Shown one piece after another: positions 1 through 8,268 of a stretch of 64,000 bases of DNA (position 1 is its first letter; each line of letters begins with the position of its first letter). The DNA comes from an uncultured Hyphomonas sp. GTDB taxonomy: Bacteria > Pseudomonadota > Alphaproteobacteria > Caulobacterales > Hyphomonadaceae. The stretch is taken from positions 2,604,001 to 2,668,000 of the forward strand of contig NZ_OY787456.1 of assembly GCF_963678875.1 (NCBI RefSeq), written 5' to 3'. The position numbers and the translations under genes were made by a program. The notes under the pieces are model-generated. The model was given only the letters and a program-made list of their open reading frames with translations, was not told the DNA's origin and did no database searches.

Positions 1-144
1 GATCATTTCGCCGGCCAGGCGTTCCGGTCCCGGTGCCGAGACGATGACGGACTGCTGGCGCAGGTCCGTGTCTTCCGGGGCATCTGCGTGGGCAAAGCCG
101 GCGAGAACCGCCGAGGAGGCAGCGAGGAGGAGGAGCTGTTTCAT
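1..144 (-). CDS. Probable TonB-dependent receptor, N-terminal fragment
   Basis: Only the first 48 codons lie in the window; the gene runs off the left edge. The translation opens with a typical signal peptide (MKQLLLLAASSAVLAGFAHA) and continues to a segment, SVIVSAPGPERLAGEMI, that resembles the TonB box/early plug region of outer-membrane TonB-dependent receptors. The gene is divergent from a PiuC-type dioxygenase at 359. In many proteobacteria piuC/ybiX sits next to a catecholate siderophore receptor (PiuA/Fiu), which supports an iron-siderophore receptor by context. No strong Shine-Dalgarno is visible before the ATG. Signal peptide: seen. Receptor identity: inference from a short fragment and its neighbour. 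Confidence 0.45.
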   Translation of the reverse strand, partial: MKQLLLLAASSAVLAGFAHADAPEDTDLRQQSVIVSAPGPERLAGEMI

Positions 145-358
145 GATGGGAGGGAAGATCCGCTTGTGTGACTGTTATATTATTTCATTACCTTATCGGC
201 GCGCAGCGTCAAGCCGTGGCCTAGGGAAAGTCCCCGGGTTTCAGCAGCGGCGGATCTGGGCTAGGCGAAGTCCGGTATGGTCATGCCATCGTCATGGCCC
301 GATCCGCCCGGATCCGTCCGGACCATGTTGAAGACCAGCCAAAGCCGTCCCCAGTCCC

Positions 359-1036
359 ATGATGATCACCCTTTCCGCCGTCCTCACGCCTGACCAGGTC
401 CGGCAAGTCACCAGCCTCGCCTCCGGCCTCAGCTGGCGCGACGGCGCCACCACCGCCGGGGCCGTTGCCCGGCAGGTAAAACGCAACGAGCAGGCCGAGC
501 TGACCGGCGCCACCGGCACGGCCGCGAAGAAAATCCTGACCGAAGCCATAGAAAACCACCCTGTCCTGCGCGCCGCCGCCCAGCCGCGCCGCTTCTCGAA
601 ACTGATGATCAGCCGTGCCAGCAAAGGCGGCGGATATGGCCGCCACGTCGACAATGCCTTCATGGGCACCGGCGACCGGCGCCTGCGCACAGACCTCTCC
701 TTCACGCTCTTCCTGTCAGACCCATCCGCCTATGAAGGCGGCGAGCTGGCCGTCGACACGCCGTCCGGCGAACACGTCGTGAAGCCGGAGGCAGGGGACC
801 TTGTCCTCTATCCCTCCACAACGCTGCACGAAGTACGGCCCGTCACGTCCGGCGAGCGGATCGTCTGCGTCGGCTGGATCGAAAGCGCCGTGCGCGACGC
901 CGCCGCGCGCGAGATCCTGTTCGACCTCGAAAACCTGCGCGCGACCCTCGCCCAACAGCATGACGCCCAGTCGCCGGAAATGCTGACACTGGGCAAGACA
1001 ATCTCGAACCTCCTCCGCCTCTGGGGCGATGCGTAA
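359..1036 (+). CDS. piuC: PKHD-type Fe(II)/2-oxoglutarate dioxygenase, PiuC/YbiX family
   Basis: A 225-residue protein of the usual PiuC length. The double-stranded beta-helix metal ligands are visible: H96 and D98 in GRHVDNA, and distal H157 in TTLHEVRPV. R167 in SGER is the expected 2-oxoglutarate-binding arginine. Family members are Fe(II)- and 2-oxoglutarate-dependent hydroxylases that are often iron-regulated and coupled to siderophore receptors; the physiological substrate is unknown. The start could be either of two adjacent ATGs (359 or 362). The upstream gene is divergent and looks like a TonB receptor, matching the known PiuA-PiuC pairing. Downstream lies a 420-base gap that holds repeats. 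Confidence 0.9.
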   Translation: MMITLSAVLTPDQVRQVTSLASGLSWRDGATTAGAVARQVKRNEQAELTGATGTAAKKILTEAIENHPVLRAAAQPRRFSKLMISRASKGGGYGRHVDNAFMGTGDRRLRTDLSFTLFLSDPSAYEGGELAVDTPSGEHVVKPEAGDLVLYPSTTLHEVRPVTSGERIVCVGWIESAVRDAAAREILFDLENLRATLAQQHDAQSPEMLTLGKTISNLLRLWGDA

Positions 1037-1040
1037 GGCA

Positions 1041-1110
1041 AGTCCGGTTTAGTCCGATATAGTCCGGTATAGTCATGACAGGTCATGCATGATCATGGCG
1101 TGATCAGATT
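1041..1110. repeat. 10-bp-periodic interspersed repeat (TCCGGTATAG then TCATG units), copy 1
   Basis: Successive 10-mers share a phase: AGTCCGGTTT, AGTCCGATAT, AGTCCGGTAT, AGTCATGACA, GGTCATGCAT, GATCATGGCG. A closely related array is at 42128-42195, and degenerate pieces lie at about 270-300 and 1448-1462. The period equals one DNA helical turn. It lies in the 423-base gap between piuC and the next gene, where I see no protein gene. Function unknown; it could be a binding array or a small non-autonomous repeat. Confidence 0.6.
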
Positions 1111-1124
1111 TGGTCCTGCGCCAG

Positions 1125-1194
1125 TCATGCTTCGACTTGGTTCAGCATCAGTCCAATTCTCCTGAGCGCTCATCCTGAGCGAAGTCGAAGGATG
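1125..1194. repeat. REP-like inverted pair of CATCCT...AGGATG units
   Basis: Two 24-nt units in opposite orientation, a degenerate one at 1125-1148 and a canonical one at 1171-1194. The core is CTGAGCGAAGTCGAAGG flanked by inverted CATCCT/AGGATG ends. The same pair, with the same spacing of about 45 nt between unit starts, recurs at 43119-43187, plus a single unit at 43264-43287. Such units are common intergenic repeats in alphaproteobacteria and fold as REP/BIME-like hairpins. Confidence 0.65.
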
Positions 1195-1459
1195 CGCGGA
1201 GGCTCACTTCACCCTCCACACGCGTCACGCCCGATGGCCATCGGCCATCTGGGCGCCCATCTCTGAACGAGACGGCACGCACGTCATGCCATGACGTTCG
1301 CGATGCACGGGCCAGAGATGGGTCCCCAGACCGCTGCGCGGCCGGGGATGACGCAAATGGAGGGCTTGTCCCACACCCAGCGCCCCTCATCCTGCTGCAT
1401 CTGTTCAATCCAGAACAAACTTATCCGACACCTCCGCACCCTGACATATAGTCCGGCAC

Positions 1460-1837
1460 ATGTCGCTCTTTCACCCACCCTCCCATTTCCCGCCGCAGCT
1501 CGCCTTTCTCTGGCCCCTGATCTGGGTTCAGGTGCTGATGCTGCGTGCGCAAATCCGCGCCGCTTATGGCCGCGGTGTGAAATACCACTGGAGCGTAACG
1601 CCGAACCTGCGCGTCTATCTTGTCAGCATCGACTGGATCCCGGGACAGAAAGCGGAGCGTGACTGGCTGAAGCCATCCCCACATTTCAATGACCGCCTGG
1701 CCGCCGCCTGCGATGGCCGGGCAGCTGCGCCTGACTATACCGCTTTGTGCGTCGCACCTCATGATGCAGGCGTTCGGGCGACCGTCCGCCACATCGCGCC
1801 AACCTGCCCGCCGATGCTCCCGTTGCCGGAAACCTGA
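1460..1837 (+). CDS. Hypothetical protein
   Basis: An open frame of 125 residues that I do not recognise. It starts with a proline/histidine-rich stretch and a hydrophobic helix (QLAFLWPLIWVQVLMLRAQI, residues 13-32), followed by a basic, aromatic segment (YHWSVTPNLRVYLVSIDWIP) and a DWLKP motif. The C-terminus is Pro/Ala-rich with no clear fold. No good ribosome binding site precedes the ATG, and part of a TCCGG repeat overlaps the upstream bases. The codon pattern in the first 70 residues looks protein-like; the tail is less convincing. It may be a small conserved protein of this lineage or a chance frame. Confidence 0.45.
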   Translation: MSLFHPPSHFPPQLAFLWPLIWVQVLMLRAQIRAAYGRGVKYHWSVTPNLRVYLVSIDWIPGQKAERDWLKPSPHFNDRLAAACDGRAAAPDYTALCVAPHDAGVRATVRHIAPTCPPMLPLPET

Positions 1838-1954
1838 CGCGCAACCTGTTCCCGAAAATCCGGTCCTTCCAGCCAAGCGCCTTTACGGGCGCCGCACCTG
1901 CTGGGCGCAACGGCATGTCTGGACAAGTTCGCCGCAGCATCCGACATTCGCGCC

Positions 1955-2821
1955 ATGATTACAGGACCGACTTCTCATTCGTTCATGTCGCAGCGCCTGC
2001 GGCTCCATTATGTCGATTGGGGCAATGAAGGCGCCCCGACGCTGATCCTGCTGCATGGCGGGCGCGACCATTGCCGCAACTGGGACTGGGTGGCCCAGGA
2101 ACTGCGCGACGACTGGCACATCATCGCGCCAGACCTGCGCGGCCATGGCGACAGCGCCTGGTCGTCGGACGGGGAGTACAGCCCCCGCGCCAATGTCTAT
2201 GACCTTGCCCAGCTGATCCACCAGCTGAATGTCGGCCCGGTCCACATCGTCGCCCATTCCTATGGCGGCAACATTTCGCTGCGCTATGCCGGGATCTATC
2301 CCGACATGGTCAACAAGCTGGTCGCGATTGAAGGCCTTGGCCCGTCGCCGCGGATGCTGTCGGAACGCTCCACCGTTCCGCCCGACAAGCGGATGCGGGA
2401 CTGGATCGACAACAAGCGCGCCGCCTCCGGCCGCACGCCGCGCAAGTACGCCACGCTGGAAGACGCCTACAAGCGCATGATCGACGAGAATTCCTACCTG
2501 TCGGCAGAGCAGGCCCGCCACCTGACCATTCACGGCATCAGCCAGAATGAGGACGGCACCTATTCCTGGAAGTTCGACAATTACTTCCGCGTGATGACGC
2601 CGCACGACATGCCGCAGGACGAGTTGGAACAGCTGTGGGCCAATATCAGCTGCCCGACCTTCCTGGCCTATGGCGAGAAAAGCTGGGCTTCGAATCCGCA
2701 GGAAGACGGGCGGTTGAAGCATTTCCGCAATGCACAGGTGAAACTCTACAAGGATGCCGGCCACTGGCTGCACCATGACAAGCTCGATGAGTTCGTCGCG
2801 GACCTGAAAGCCTTTCTCTAG
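1955..2821 (+). CDS. Alpha/beta-fold hydrolase
   Basis: A 288-residue protein with the complete alpha/beta hydrolase signature. The oxyanion-hole HGG is at residues 34-36, the strand-turn DLRGHGDS at 60-67, the nucleophile elbow AHSYGG has S102, and the catalytic histidine is H270 in DAGHWLH. The acid is probably in the region before residue 250. The fold resembles epoxide hydrolase, haloalkane dehalogenase and C-C hydrolase types, but the substrate cannot be read from sequence. It precedes an SDR and an HSL-type esterase on the same strand, suggesting a catabolic or lipid-modifying cluster; the 103-base gap to the SDR leaves operon membership open. Confidence 0.85.
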   Translation: MITGPTSHSFMSQRLRLHYVDWGNEGAPTLILLHGGRDHCRNWDWVAQELRDDWHIIAPDLRGHGDSAWSSDGEYSPRANVYDLAQLIHQLNVGPVHIVAHSYGGNISLRYAGIYPDMVNKLVAIEGLGPSPRMLSERSTVPPDKRMRDWIDNKRAASGRTPRKYATLEDAYKRMIDENSYLSAEQARHLTIHGISQNEDGTYSWKFDNYFRVMTPHDMPQDELEQLWANISCPTFLAYGEKSWASNPQEDGRLKHFRNAQVKLYKDAGHWLHHDKLDEFVADLKAFL

Positions 2822-2924
2822 AAGGCTTGCTTCAAGGGCTTTCCGGCCCGGCATGACCGTGGGTCACGACTGGTACACGCGTCCGTCCCGGCTAGACTGG
2901 CGCGGAACATATCAGGAGGAACAC

Positions 2925-3665
2925 ATGGCAGATCCGCTTTTCAGTCTTGAAGGCAAAGTCGCCCTCGTCACCGGCGGCAGCCGCGGTCTCGGCTATCAGA
3001 TGGTCAAGGCCTTCGCCGAACGCGGCGCCGACGTCATCATCGCCAGCCGCAAGGTCGAAGCCTGTGAAGAGGTCGCCGAGGAAGTCCGCGCCATGGGCCG
3101 CAAGGCCCTCGCCGTCGGCGCCCATTGCGGCAAGTGGGAAGACATCGACGAACTGATCGAGGCCGCCTATGCCGAATTCGGCCGCGTCGACATCCTCGTC
3201 AACAATGCCGGCATGGGCCCGATGGTGCCCAGCCATGAAGTGCCGGAGAACCTGTTCGACAGCGTCGTGAACCTCAACTTCAAAGGCCCGTACCGCCTCG
3301 CCGCCGTGATCGGCGACCGCATGAAGAAGGCAGGCGGCGGCTCCATCATCAATATCTCCTCCATCGCCTCGCTGGTGCCGATGCCGCGCGTCGTTTCCTA
3401 TGCCGGGGCCAAAGCCGCGCTGAACGCGATGACGACTTCGTTCGCCCGGGAATACGGCCCGGAAGTCCGCGTGAACTGTATCGCCGCCGGGCCCTTCCTG
3501 ACCGATATCTCCAAGGCCTGGACGGAAGAGGCGCGGGAAACCTCCGACAACGCGCTCGGCCGCCCCGGACGCCCGGAAGAGATCGTCACCGCTGCGCTCT
3601 ATCTGGCCTCCGATCATTCCAGCTTCACCACGGGCTCCATCATCCGGGTCGACGGAGGCGCGTAA
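2925..3665 (+). CDS. SDR-family NAD(P)-dependent oxidoreductase
   Basis: A classical short-chain dehydrogenase of 246 residues. The cofactor motif TGGSRGLG is at 17-24, NNAG at 93-96, and the catalytic set is S145/S146 with Y159 and K163 (YAGAK). The C-terminal TTGSIIRVDGG is typical. The start is set by the strong AGGAGG (2914-2919) five bases before ATG 2925; an in-frame ATG at 2853 lacks such a site. Its TAA overlaps the ATG of the next gene (TAATG), so the two are translationally coupled. The likely reaction is oxidation of an alcohol or 3-hydroxyacyl group; the exact substrate is unknown. Confidence 0.9.
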   Translation: MADPLFSLEGKVALVTGGSRGLGYQMVKAFAERGADVIIASRKVEACEEVAEEVRAMGRKALAVGAHCGKWEDIDELIEAAYAEFGRVDILVNNAGMGPMVPSHEVPENLFDSVVNLNFKGPYRLAAVIGDRMKKAGGGSIINISSIASLVPMPRVVSYAGAKAALNAMTTSFAREYGPEVRVNCIAAGPFLTDISKAWTEEARETSDNALGRPGRPEEIVTAALYLASDHSSFTTGSIIRVDGGA

Positions 3666-4621
3666 TGTCGTCGGCGCATCTGCTGGAACCGGACCTGAAG
3701 GATTTCTTCCTGTCCATGCCGCCCCTGACGCTGTCGCGGAAAGCCATGCCTGCCATCCGCGAAGCCCGCGAGAAGATGGCGATGGAGCAGATGCCGCCGC
3801 TGCCACCGGAAGTCTCCATCGTGCAGGAACTGGCGCCCGGCCGTGACGGCGCGCCGGATGTGCGGATGAAGATCTACCGGACGCCCTCCGACCGGAAAGA
3901 CCGGCCCGCCATCCTGCACCTGCATGGCGGCGGCTATGTGCTCGGCAGCCCGGAAAGCAATGCGCCGCAGCACTGCGCCTGGGCCAAGGGCATGGACGCG
4001 GTCGTCGTCGCGCCGGCCTATCGCCTTGCACCGGAAACCGCATTCCCCGGAAATGTCGAGGATGCGTACGCCGCGCTGGCCTGGCTCTACAAGAATGCCG
4101 GCCAGCTGGGCGTGGACACTTCGAAGATCGCCGTGGCGGGCGAAAGCGCAGGCGGCGGCCTCGCCGCGGCGCTGGCACTGCTCGTCCGTGACCGGAAAGA
4201 GTACAGCTTCTGCTTCCAGTACCTGATCTTCCCGATGCTGGATGACCGCACCACGATCCGCGCGGACCTCTCGCAGATGTTTGGCGAATATGTCTGGGAC
4301 CGGGAAAAGAACCATTTCGGCTGGGAAGCGCTGCTGGGCCAGCCACCCGGCGGACATGACGTTTCGCCTTATGCCGCCGCCGCGCGGGCCGACGATGTCT
4401 CCGGCCTGCCGCCGGCCTTCATCTCGACCGGCGCGATGGACCTCTTCACGGAAGAAGACCTCGAATACGCCCGCCGCCTGATGGCTGCCGGTGTGCCGGT
4501 GGAGCTGCATGTCTATCCGGGCGCCCCGCACGGCTTCATGTGGGTGCCGACGGCGCGGGTGACGAAACAATATGCCCGCGATGCCTGGGATGCGCTGGCG
4601 CGGGGGATCGGCGCAGCCTAG
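3665..4621 (+). CDS. Alpha/beta hydrolase of the hormone-sensitive-lipase family (esterase/lipase)
   Basis: A 318-residue protein with the HSL-family HGGG oxyanion motif (residues 87-90), the GESAG nucleophile elbow (S161) and the remaining triad D259 (GAMDLF) and H289 (GAPHGF). It is likely a cytoplasmic carboxylesterase acting on short- or medium-chain esters. It starts one base inside the SDR stop, indicating a two-gene operon. Its TAG stop is shared, as the palindrome CTAG, with the stop of the convergent GNAT gene. Confidence 0.9.
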   Translation: MSSAHLLEPDLKDFFLSMPPLTLSRKAMPAIREAREKMAMEQMPPLPPEVSIVQELAPGRDGAPDVRMKIYRTPSDRKDRPAILHLHGGGYVLGSPESNAPQHCAWAKGMDAVVVAPAYRLAPETAFPGNVEDAYAALAWLYKNAGQLGVDTSKIAVAGESAGGGLAAALALLVRDRKEYSFCFQYLIFPMLDDRTTIRADLSQMFGEYVWDREKNHFGWEALLGQPPGGHDVSPYAAAARADDVSGLPPAFISTGAMDLFTEEDLEYARRLMAAGVPVELHVYPGAPHGFMWVPTARVTKQYARDAWDALARGIGAA

Positions 4622-5160
4622 TACCCGGCCGCCCGGGCCTCCGCCGCGGTGATGGCGTAGACGAGGCTCGGCGGCAAATCGGGCAGGTCCTTGACCGTCT
4701 CGGACAGGGACATGTGCAACTGCTCCAGCGCCTCGATCACCTTGGCATTTTCAGGGCGGACAATCGCGTGCACCGCTTCAGCCTCCAGCTGCTGGAACGC
4801 CATGTGAAAGCTGGCCAGTCCGAGTTCGTGGGCATAGCCCTTGCCCCAGGCCTCACGGGCCAGGCGGAAACGCAGATTGAACCGCTCCTCCACATTGATC
4901 TGCCGGTAGGCCAGGCCGCCGAACCCAATCACGAACTCCGGGTCATCCACGGTCGAGACGGCCCAGTGGCCGAAGCCGTACCTCCACCAATGGTCCTTGA
5001 TGGTTTGCAGCTTGCGCCGGCTGTCATCCTTGTCCGCCACCGGTCCGGATGATGCATGAACCGCAGCCTCCGCATCGCCAAAGATTTCAAAGTGGCGCTT
5101 CAGGTCATCCATTGTCGGCTCCCTCAGCACGAGAGATCCGAAGGTTGTCAGTTCAGTCAT
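4618..5160 (-). CDS. GNAT-family N-acetyltransferase (RimJ/RimL-like)
   Basis: A 180-residue protein with the GNAT layout: an N-terminal LVLREPTMDDL strand-helix, GHWAVSTVDD...VIGFGGLAYR in the central sheet, and an acetyl-CoA pyrophosphate loop in REAWGKGYAHELG. It resembles RimJ/RimL-type acetyltransferases that modify amino groups of proteins or small molecules. The substrate is not predictable. It is convergent with the esterase gene and overlaps it by four bases at the CTAG stop. The ATG at 5160 is the natural start. Confidence 0.85.
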   Translation of the reverse strand: MTELTTFGSLVLREPTMDDLKRHFEIFGDAEAAVHASSGPVADKDDSRRKLQTIKDHWWRYGFGHWAVSTVDDPEFVIGFGGLAYRQINVEERFNLRFRLAREAWGKGYAHELGLASFHMAFQQLEAEAVHAIVRPENAKVIEALEQLHMSLSETVKDLPDLPPSLVYAITAAEARAAGY

Positions 5161-5287
5161 GGACGGAGTTCCACATTTCCTCCGAAGGATCGTGGACCAG
5201 TCCTGATGCAGCCACTGAGGGCTGTCAATTTCAACCCCCGGGAAATCTGTGAATCATTCGCAATTTGGGGTGCGCTTGCGTCCCGCT

Positions 5288-6454
5288 TCAGTCCCGCTTC
5301 AGGCCCAGTTCTGCCAGCACATCATCGGTATGCTCGCCGATTGCCGGGGCCGGTGTGATATCGCGCTGCGGCTCGCCGACGAACTGCACCGGCGGCTGGG
5401 TTTCCCAATAGCCACCCTCGGTCGGGTGTTCGCGGTGCTGGAAGAAATTCACCGCCTTCAGGTGCGGATCATCCTGGAGGTCCGCGAAATCATTCGCCCG
5501 CGCCGCCGGGATGTCGGCTTCGGCGAGCAACTTCAGCCAATGCTCGGTCGCGTGATTGACGAAATAGTGCTGCACGCGCTCCATCATGTAATCCATGTTG
5601 AAGAAGCGCCCGCGCCGGTCGGCGATCCGCTCGTCCTTCAGTTCTTCCGGCGCGCCCATCACCTCGAACAGCTTCACCCAGCGCTGATCCACATAAGGCG
5701 CGATGACCATGTAGCCATTCGCCGTCTGGAGCGGCTGGCGGCAGGGGTCGACCTGGCGCTGGTAGCAGAACGGGCCCACCGGTGGATCGAAGGCCGCTTC
5801 GTAGAAATGTTCCTCCAGCAGGAAGTGCGTGATGCATTCGAACATCGGCACTTCCACATGCACGGCCTCGCCCGTCCGGTCGCGCTGGCGCAGCGCCGCG
5901 AGCGTCGCATAGACCGCGTGAAGGCCGGAGACCTTGTCGGCAAAGGCGGTGGGAATGAAGCGCGGGCGTGGATTGCCATCGACTTTCGGCAACAGGCTGG
6001 TGGCCGCGGAAAGCCCCTGGATCAGGTCGTCATAGGCCGGCCGCCCGGCATAGGGGCCTTCGGAGCCGAAACCGAGACAGTGGACATAAACAATATCCGG
6101 CTTGATCGCCTTCACTTCCTCGAAGGTCAGGCCCAGCCGCGCCACCGCATCCGGGCGGATATTATGGATGAAGACATCGCTGCGCTCAATCAGCCGGCGG
6201 ATGGCTTCCTGGCCCTCATCGGACTTCATGTCCCAGACAACCGACCGCTTGCCGCGATTGATCGTCATGTGGCAGGGGCCCATGTGCTTGTTGTTGGCGG
6301 ATTTGCCGACATTGCGGAAATCGTCGCCGGAGGCCGGTTCGACCTTCACGACATCGGCGCCCATGTCTGCCAGCGTCTGGGTGCAGTACGGCCCGAAGAT
6401 CACCGTGGTCATGTCGGCAATTCGGATATCGGACAGCACGCTTGTTCCCGGCAT
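5288..6454 (-). CDS. CaiB/BaiF-type (family III) CoA-transferase
   Basis: About 388 residues with the family III CoA-transferase hallmarks: an N-terminal RIADMTTVIFGPYCTQTLAD block, GADVVKVEP, and the catalytic aspartate D173 in AFADKVSGLHA. These enzymes move CoA between carboxylates, or act as racemases in the AMACR subgroup. Two in-frame ATGs are six bases apart (6460 and 6454). The AAGGAG site touches the first and lies six bases before the second, so 6454 is the more likely start. With the upstream hydrolases and SDR it suggests carboxylic or acyl-CoA metabolism. The substrate is unknown. Confidence 0.9.
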   Translation of the reverse strand: MPGTSVLSDIRIADMTTVIFGPYCTQTLADMGADVVKVEPASGDDFRNVGKSANNKHMGPCHMTINRGKRSVVWDMKSDEGQEAIRRLIERSDVFIHNIRPDAVARLGLTFEEVKAIKPDIVYVHCLGFGSEGPYAGRPAYDDLIQGLSAATSLLPKVDGNPRPRFIPTAFADKVSGLHAVYATLAALRQRDRTGEAVHVEVPMFECITHFLLEEHFYEAAFDPPVGPFCYQRQVDPCRQPLQTANGYMVIAPYVDQRWVKLFEVMGAPEELKDERIADRRGRFFNMDYMMERVQHYFVNHATEHWLKLLAEADIPAARANDFADLQDDPHLKAVNFFQHREHPTEGGYWETQPPVQFVGEPQRDITPAPAIGEHTDDVLAELGLKRD

Positions 6455-6543
6455 GGGCATCTCCTTGTTTTTCCATATTCAATGGGACACGGCCGGAGGC
6501 CTTGGCAAGACCTGCCGTGCGGGGATTTCCTTAGGGAAAGAAC

Positions 6544-6885
6544 TCAAGTCAGCAGGCCGACGGGGACGTCCAGCGCGTCCGACAAACGTTTGGCTGTTTT
6601 CAGGCCATACGGCATGCCACGCTCGATTGCAGAGATGTGATTGGCGCGAATGCCACTGCGCTCGCCCAGTTCCTTCTGGGTCAGCAGCCGGTACTGGCGC
6701 ACGGCACGCACCGGGTTCTCGCCCTGTTCGATAAGATCAAGGACATCCGCAGGCAGGATCGCGGGGTCTGTCGCACTGACTTCGCGGGCGAGGCGGTCCA
6801 GCTTCTTTTCAAGCGACGCCACTTTTGCCTCAAGGTCCAGCACCTTGATCTCAAGGGAATAAACGAGCTGAGGATCGCCAGACAT
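6544..6885 (-). CDS. XRE-family helix-turn-helix protein with N-terminal coiled coil
   Basis: A 113-residue protein. Residues 8-36 form heptads (LEIKVLDLEAKVASLEKKL) that predict a dimerising coiled coil. Residues 60-110 are a Cro/C1-type HTH (AVRQYRLLTQKELGERSGI...HISAIERG). This order, coil then HTH, resembles antitoxin-type or small housekeeping regulators. No toxin gene is adjacent: the neighbours are a CoA-transferase and an ATP-grasp protein on the same strand. It is likely a DNA-binding repressor with an unknown target. Confidence 0.8.
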   Translation of the reverse strand: MSGDPQLVYSLEIKVLDLEAKVASLEKKLDRLAREVSATDPAILPADVLDLIEQGENPVRAVRQYRLLTQKELGERSGIRANHISAIERGMPYGLKTAKRLSDALDVPVGLLT

Positions 6886-6968
6886 ATCGGAACGCCCCGT
6901 ACCTTCGAGACCTCCATATGTCTGTTCGTCAACGGTTTCTTGTCTGGGCCGTCAAACTTATGTGACAG

Positions 6969-8033
6969 TCAGGACGCCTGTTGCATGTCCGGCGCGCCGT
7001 GCGCACTTTCTGCTGCAGCACGCAGGTTTGCCGCCATCCAGTCCAGCGACCGGTTGACCCGCTCGACCGCTCCGCGCTCGGCGCTGAACACGCTCTGCTC
7101 GCCATGTGGCAGGTAGAAGTAAGGGTTGGCTTCCCACAGGATGACGCTGCCGTCCGGGCGAATGCTGTAGTCCACGGCGGCGAAATCGAGGCCGAGCGCG
7201 CGAACGCCCTGCGCGAGGGTCCGGGCATAGATCGGATCGCTGTCAAAATAGGCCCGGTCTTCGCGGATCATGTCGTTGAGCAGCTTGCGATGGTAGCCAA
7301 GCTTTTGCGCCACTTGGCGGCGCGGACGGGACTCCCGTTTCAGCAGGCAGTTCGAGAGGCCCACCACGAGACCGCTGGCGAAAAACAGATGGCTCGGCAT
7401 CACGGCATCGCCAAACACGAAGGCCCGCGCCTTGTGATGATAGCGGCTGAACAGGCTGGACGGATGGGCCCCCGCAGCACGGTATTCCTGGCGGATATCG
7501 AACAGCTGGATCACGGCGACCGGGAAAGCGCACTGGCGCGCGGCGCGGCGAACGTCCCCCTCGTTCCGGACGATCCTGACGTCGCGCTGGGCGTGTTCCA
7601 CGTCAGAACGAATGATGCAGGTGCCGCCGAGGTCCTTGCAGACCTGTTGCAGGCTGGACGGTTGGTTGACGATCCGCGCCCGGGCCGACGGCACGCGTTC
7701 CTGATGCCAGATTGCTGCCTGGCGCGTCTTGGTCGTGTTGCTCAGCGCTTCCGGTGTGTTGAGGATCCGGATGTCGGCTGCGCGCGCGGCTTTGGCGATA
7801 TCGGCCGCCTCGGCAAAACACGCCGGATACTTTTCCTTCAGCGGGTCACCCAGCCAGAACACGACCAGGTTGACGCCCGTCAGGTCCGGCGCGGCGGTGC
7901 CGGTTTTGTGGAAGCGGATTCGCACTGCAAAGTCCGGATCGGTCTCCCGGACCCGGTCCATGAACACATCGCCTGTCGGCACGTCACGGCCGCGCCCCGG
8001 ACCGTGAATGACTATGAGAATATCGCCCCGCAT
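6969..8033 (-). CDS. ATP-grasp-like protein of unknown substrate
   Basis: A 354-residue protein with the shape of an ATP-grasp ligase. The N-terminal alpha/beta domain (DILIVIHGPGRGRDV, NLVVFWLGDP) is followed by the catalytic half, where LDFAAVDYSIRPDGSVILWEANPYF carries the usual metal-binding Asp/Glu/Asn pattern (D...E.N). A basic stretch (KRESRPRRQ) lies between. Start choice: AGGAAC lies two bases before ATG 8039 and eight before ATG 8033, so 8033 fits better; the frame stays open to 8114. I cannot name the substrate. Related proteins ligate amino acids, peptides or sugars. It is isolated from obvious biosynthetic partners. Confidence 0.7.
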   Translation of the reverse strand: MRGDILIVIHGPGRGRDVPTGDVFMDRVRETDPDFAVRIRFHKTGTAAPDLTGVNLVVFWLGDPLKEKYPACFAEAADIAKAARAADIRILNTPEALSNTTKTRQAAIWHQERVPSARARIVNQPSSLQQVCKDLGGTCIIRSDVEHAQRDVRIVRNEGDVRRAARQCAFPVAVIQLFDIRQEYRAAGAHPSSLFSRYHHKARAFVFGDAVMPSHLFFASGLVVGLSNCLLKRESRPRRQVAQKLGYHRKLLNDMIREDRAYFDSDPIYARTLAQGVRALGLDFAAVDYSIRPDGSVILWEANPYFYLPHGEQSVFSAERGAVERVNRSLDWMAANLRAAAESAHGAPDMQQAS

Positions 8034-8268
8034 ACCCATGTTCCTGTTGCGCCTTCCTGTGCCAATACGTTCCGAAATCCGTTTCCGGCGGCTGTATGAC
8101 AGAGGCATTCGCAACTTTCTTGCCAGTTGAACGGTCCGCCGGAAGAACCGAAACCAACCGAATTCATTACAGGTTACGGGCTCCTGCCTGGTCCGGCCCG
8201 GCAGGGCTTAACCGACCTTAACCGAATCGCCGGCATGCTTGTCTCATCCCCAGTGTGAGGAGGCTGAT

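Noticed and set aside
2892..4346. Long open frame on the minus strand opposite the SDR and esterase genes
   Set aside because: It mirrors two clear enzyme genes on the plus strand; its translation is Arg/His/Gly-rich antisense sequence without domains.
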